Shown here piece after piece: positions 61,665-64,000 of a DNA stretch of 64,000 nt. Below the pieces are notes generated by a model that had not been told where the DNA came from, made no database searches, and saw only the letters and a list, made by a program, of their open reading frames with translations. A program made the translations under genes and the position numbers. The stretch's first letter is position 1. Each line of letters starts with the position of its first letter. Origin of the DNA: Rhizobium sp. Leaf306 (lineage in GTDB: Bacteria > Pseudomonadota > Alphaproteobacteria > Rhizobiales > Rhizobiaceae); the NCBI RefSeq assembly GCF_001423425.1, contig NZ_LMNX01000002.1, positions 310,001 through 374,000 of the forward strand, read 5' to 3'.

Positions 61665-62564
61665 ATGAAGAAGATCACACTCGGCCTCGCTTCGCTCACA
61701 CTGGCACTTGGCCTCACCATGGGATCGTTGAGCGCGCAGGAAAAGCATGACGTCGGCGCCGGCACAGCCGGTGGCGGCGGCGGTGACCATGCGGAAGGCG
61801 GCACGCCGCATTATCCGCTGCGTCATCCGGAACCTGTGGACTGGACCTTTGCCGGTCCCTTCGGCCACTACGACAAGGGCCAGCTGCAGCGCGGCCTCAA
61901 GGTCTATACGGAAGTCTGTTCCGCCTGCCATTCGATGCGGCTCGTGTCGTTCCGCACGCTCGAGGATCTCGGCTATTCGGACGGTCAGGTGAAGGCGCTT
62001 GCGGCCAATTACGAGGTGCAGGACGGTCCAAACGACGACGGCGAGATGTTTACCCGCAAGGCGGTACCATCGGACCACTTTCCGTCGCCCTATCCGAACG
62101 CCCAGGCGGCGGCGGCGGCCAACAACGGTGCTGCACCGCCGGATATGTCGTTGCTTGCCAAGGCGCGCGGCATCACCCGCGGCTTCCCGCAGTTCGTGTT
62201 CGACATCTTTACCCAGTACCAGGAAGGCGGCCCGGACTATATCCACGCGCTGCTGACCGGCTACCAGGATCCGCCTCCGGGCGTGGAAGTCGCACCGGGG
62301 ACGCACTACAATCCGTACTTTGCCAATGCCTCAGCGCTCGCCATGGCCCCGCCGATCAGCAATGATCAGGTGAGCTATGACGACGGTACGCCGCAGACGG
62401 TGGATCAGTATTCGAAGGACGTCGCCGCGTTCCTGATGTTTACTGCCGAGCCGCATCTGGAAGAGCGCAAGCGCACCGGTTTCATGGTGATGATCTTCCT
62501 GGTGATCTTTACCGGGCTGATCTATCTGACCAAGAAATCGGTCTATGCCCGCAAGCCGCACTGA
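61665..62564 (+). CDS. petC: Cytochrome bc1 cytochrome c1 subunit
   Basis: A 299-residue precursor. ATG 61665 follows GGGAGGAG and gives a signal peptide (MKKITLGLASLTLALGLTMGSLSAQ). Heme c attaches at CSACH (Cys85, Cys88, His89); the axial Met is in ALAMAPPIS. A C-terminal anchor follows (TGFMVMIFLVIFTGLIYLT). The longer frame from 61608 overlaps petB and lacks a signal peptide. Last gene of the operon. Confidence 0.97.
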   Translation: MKKITLGLASLTLALGLTMGSLSAQEKHDVGAGTAGGGGGDHAEGGTPHYPLRHPEPVDWTFAGPFGHYDKGQLQRGLKVYTEVCSACHSMRLVSFRTLEDLGYSDGQVKALAANYEVQDGPNDDGEMFTRKAVPSDHFPSPYPNAQAAAAANNGAAPPDMSLLAKARGITRGFPQFVFDIFTQYQEGGPDYIHALLTGYQDPPPGVEVAPGTHYNPYFANASALAMAPPISNDQVSYDDGTPQTVDQYSKDVAAFLMFTAEPHLEERKRTGFMVMIFLVIFTGLIYLTKKSVYARKPH

Positions 62565-62581
62565 GCTTCAAAGTTCAAACC

Positions 62582-62607
62582 AAAAAGGCGGCTTCGGCCG
62601 CCTTTTT
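62582..62607 (+). terminator. Terminator of petABC
   Basis: AAAAAGGCGGC (62582-62592) pairs with GCCGCCTTTTT (62597-62607) around a TTCG loop; classic rho-independent form that could also end the convergent gene. Confidence 0.9.
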
Positions 62608-62661
62608 CATGTCTTGCGATTGGCGGATCAGGCGGCGGGCAGAGCTGTCCTCCGGCGGTGG

Positions 62662-63642
62662 TCAGAAATAGGTGACGGTGACGATGACCGTGTCTGTGTA
62701 GTTGCCGACGGCAGCCGGTTGCGGAGCAACGCGGCCAAAGACAGGTATCGACTGCACGGCGCCGGCCCCTGTGCCGGAGACGAGTGCGCTGCCTGTCGCA
62801 CCCCAGGGTCGAGAATGGGCCTGATCGGCGTAAAGGCCGTAGGCGATCGTGTTCGTGCCGGAGCGCATCAACCGTTGTTCCGGGTTGGTGGCCGCAGCCA
62901 GGCCGCCATCCATGGCGATGCTATAGGTCGAGTTCGGCGTGCAGGTGACGTCGACCCCACCGCTCGCAGTCACTTCGGAATCGATCAGGCCGTGAAGACC
63001 GAAATCAAGGTTTGAAACGGCGATCAGGCAGTTTGCCGCAACGGTTGCCTGGACGGTAAAGCTTGCCTGCGCCAGTGTCGCCGAGGTCGGTGCCGCGCAG
63101 TCGAGGGTAGTTCCCTCTTCGTAGTAGAACCGCACCTCGCCGGTGGTGAAGGAGGAGAGGTAGGTGCCGGTGGCAGCGCTCGTCTGGCCGGCAGACAGCC
63201 CGCCGTAAAGCGTCACGGCGCCATTGGCCTCGCCATCAGATGCGGCGATGCGGATCGTCCGTGGCTGGCCGAGTGTCGTATCGTCATACGAACCCCAGCG
63301 GGTCGCGCGGCCGGCGTCGGCGTAGAGCTGGTAGCCGAGCTCGTTCGTGCCCGATCGCATGATGCGGGTCCCGCCGGATGTGCCACCGCTACCGCTGCCG
63401 AGATTGCCGCAGAGCGTGACCGCCGTTGCGTTGGCGCTGACGCCGCTGCAACTGATCGAAACCTGCGCCGTCGCATCGGCGGATGCGCCCGAGAGCGTAT
63501 CGACATTGCCGAAATTGGCGGAGTCGATGTCGACCGTGCAGCTTGCGGCCGCGGCGTCGGCGGCGCCGGCTCCATAGAGGAGCAGGCCGATCCCGGCCTG
63601 GAGAAGAAGCGTTCTGAGGCGCTTAAGGCTGGCATATCGCAT
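62662..63642 (-). CDS. Double spore-coat-U (SCPU) domain protein, Csu-type pilus subunit
   Basis: A 326-residue secreted protein (signal peptide MRYASLKRLRTLLLQAGIGLLLYGAGAADA, split). Two SCPU domains in tandem: about 33-185 (SCTVDIDSANFGNVDTLSG, TLYGGLSAGQTSAATGTYLS split) and about 200-326 (NCLIAVSNLDFGLHGLIDSE, IPVFGRVAPQPAAVGNYTDTVIVTVTY split). The shared LGYQLYADAGRATRWG and IAYGLYADQAHSRPWG show the duplication. A double-domain protein at the end of the operon is typical of the tip adhesin (CsuE-like). It overlaps the usher gene by 20 bp. Confidence 0.85.
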   Translation of the reverse strand: MRYASLKRLRTLLLQAGIGLLLYGAGAADAAAASCTVDIDSANFGNVDTLSGASADATAQVSISCSGVSANATAVTLCGNLGSGSGGTSGGTRIMRSGTNELGYQLYADAGRATRWGSYDDTTLGQPRTIRIAASDGEANGAVTLYGGLSAGQTSAATGTYLSSFTTGEVRFYYEEGTTLDCAAPTSATLAQASFTVQATVAANCLIAVSNLDFGLHGLIDSEVTASGGVDVTCTPNSTYSIAMDGGLAAATNPEQRLMRSGTNTIAYGLYADQAHSRPWGATGSALVSGTGAGAVQSIPVFGRVAPQPAAVGNYTDTVIVTVTYF

Positions 63643-64000
63643 CGGTAATACTCACCTGTTTGCCCCGCTGGGGCTTGTATTGGAAGGTTGCCACGCAGGT
63701 GGTCTCATCCGGCAGCGTCAGGGTGAGGCGGTTGCTGGCTTTCAGATTTTCCACGAGCGTCTGGCCGTCATAGCCGACGACGAAGGGCTCCGATCCGGTC
63801 TTCGTCGTGCCACTGGCGCCGACTGCGATGGGTTTTCCGTCCGGTCCGGAGAAGGTCACCAGTGCGGCGTTCGCATCGACGTCGACCTCGAAGTTGACGA
63901 CGATCCCCGATCGGTCGGCCGGCACCACGACGGTGCGGGTGGTGTTGACGACGGCGTCGAGCGGCAGATCCTCGGGGTCGATCGCAATGTGGTTTTCCTG
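63623..64000 (-). CDS. Outer-membrane usher of a Csu-type pilus (partial)
   Basis: The last 125 or so residues of a fimbrial usher, cut by the window edge; translation is open to position 64000. Seen: HIAIDPEDLPLDAVVNTTRT, PADRSGIVVNFEVDVDANAA, SGPDGKPIAVGASGTT and the C-terminal CVATFQYKPQRGKQVSITDA, which is the usher plug/C-terminal beta domain. It would assemble the SCPU subunits on the cell surface. The chaperone and main subunits must lie outside the window. Confidence 0.85.
   Translation of the reverse strand, partial: QENHIAIDPEDLPLDAVVNTTRTVVVPADRSGIVVNFEVDVDANAALVTFSGPDGKPIAVGASGTTKTGSEPFVVGYDGQTLVENLKASNRLTLTLPDETTCVATFQYKPQRGKQVSITDAICQP

Noticed and set aside
1..64000. tRNA, rRNA, CRISPR or IS elements
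   Set aside because: None recognised by eye; a tRNAscan or covariance-model run would be needed to exclude degenerate copies.

Overview
The window looks like a chromosomal segment of a member of the Rhizobiaceae (Alphaproteobacteria; Rhizobium, Neorhizobium or Agrobacterium-like). Grounds: GC-rich DNA with rhizobial gene content, including a NolR-like ArsR regulator, a choXWV choline importer, a fused trpE(G) gene preceded by a WWW leader peptide, a bacterial glucosylceramide synthase of the type known from Agrobacterium, separate petA/petB/petC genes, tandem GNAT genes, and a long palindromic intergenic repeat of the rhizobial mosaic type. I see no transposase, integrase, CRISPR array, rRNA or tRNA gene. 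This is mostly core genome rather than an island.

Layout. 1-4.5 kb: nolR-like regulator, a HugZ-type heme-related gene behind a perfect FixK/FNR-type box, and the choX-choW-choV operon. 4.7-9.2 kb: thymidine kinase, an uncharacterised gene next to a DUF2333 membrane protein, a LuxR-type solo regulator and a YqhA-type membrane protein. 9.3-13.5 kb: a TonB-dependent receptor with a TGA-N9-TCA iron-responsive-type operator, then a DUF2235 hydrolase fused to a PA-IL/LecA-like lectin domain. 13.6-18 kb: formate-THF ligase, glucosylceramide synthase, and an extensin-like protein carrying an M15-type zinc peptidase signature. 18-22.6 kb: promoter, trpL leader and attenuator, trpE(G), GNAT, CDF metal transporter and queF. 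22.7-28 kb: DUF2076 protein, HupE-like permease, ClpP paralogue, CHASE-PAS-GGDEF-EAL protein. 28.2-31.8 kb: BenE transporter, a leucine-rich leader peptide, leuA, and a mosaic repeat set between two copies of a terminator hairpin. 31.8-37 kb: ECF sigma/anti-sigma pair, phosphoesterase, NUDIX, glutathionyl-hydroquinone reductase, GNATs. 37-44.5 kb: a translationally coupled MoxR-DUF58-DUF4159-membrane protein operon with two trailing GNAT genes. 44.7-51.9 kb: DUF1285-NUDIX-cca operon, hemF, Na/Pi symporter, a toxin-antitoxin locus whose toxin is broken, trmL. 52-59.4 kb: two paralogous ABC exporters flanking a chemotaxis receptor, then a membrane-anchored endonuclease/phosphatase-family protein. 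59.7-64 kb: petABC (cytochrome bc1) and the end of a chaperone-usher (Csu-type) pilus locus cut by the window edge.

How the parts connect. Amino-acid supply is controlled by leader peptides twice (trpL with three Trp codons; a leucine-rich peptide before leuA). Iron and heme appear in the TonB receptor, hugZ-like gene, hemF and the bc1 complex, and oxygen or iron-type operator sequences sit before two of these. Envelope functions recur: sphingolipid synthesis, peptidoglycan peptidase candidate, ABC exporters, CoxR-like MoxR/DUF58 operon, usher pilus. Start codons were chosen from ribosome-binding sites, signal peptides and overlaps; where this moved a start far from the longest reading frame I say so.
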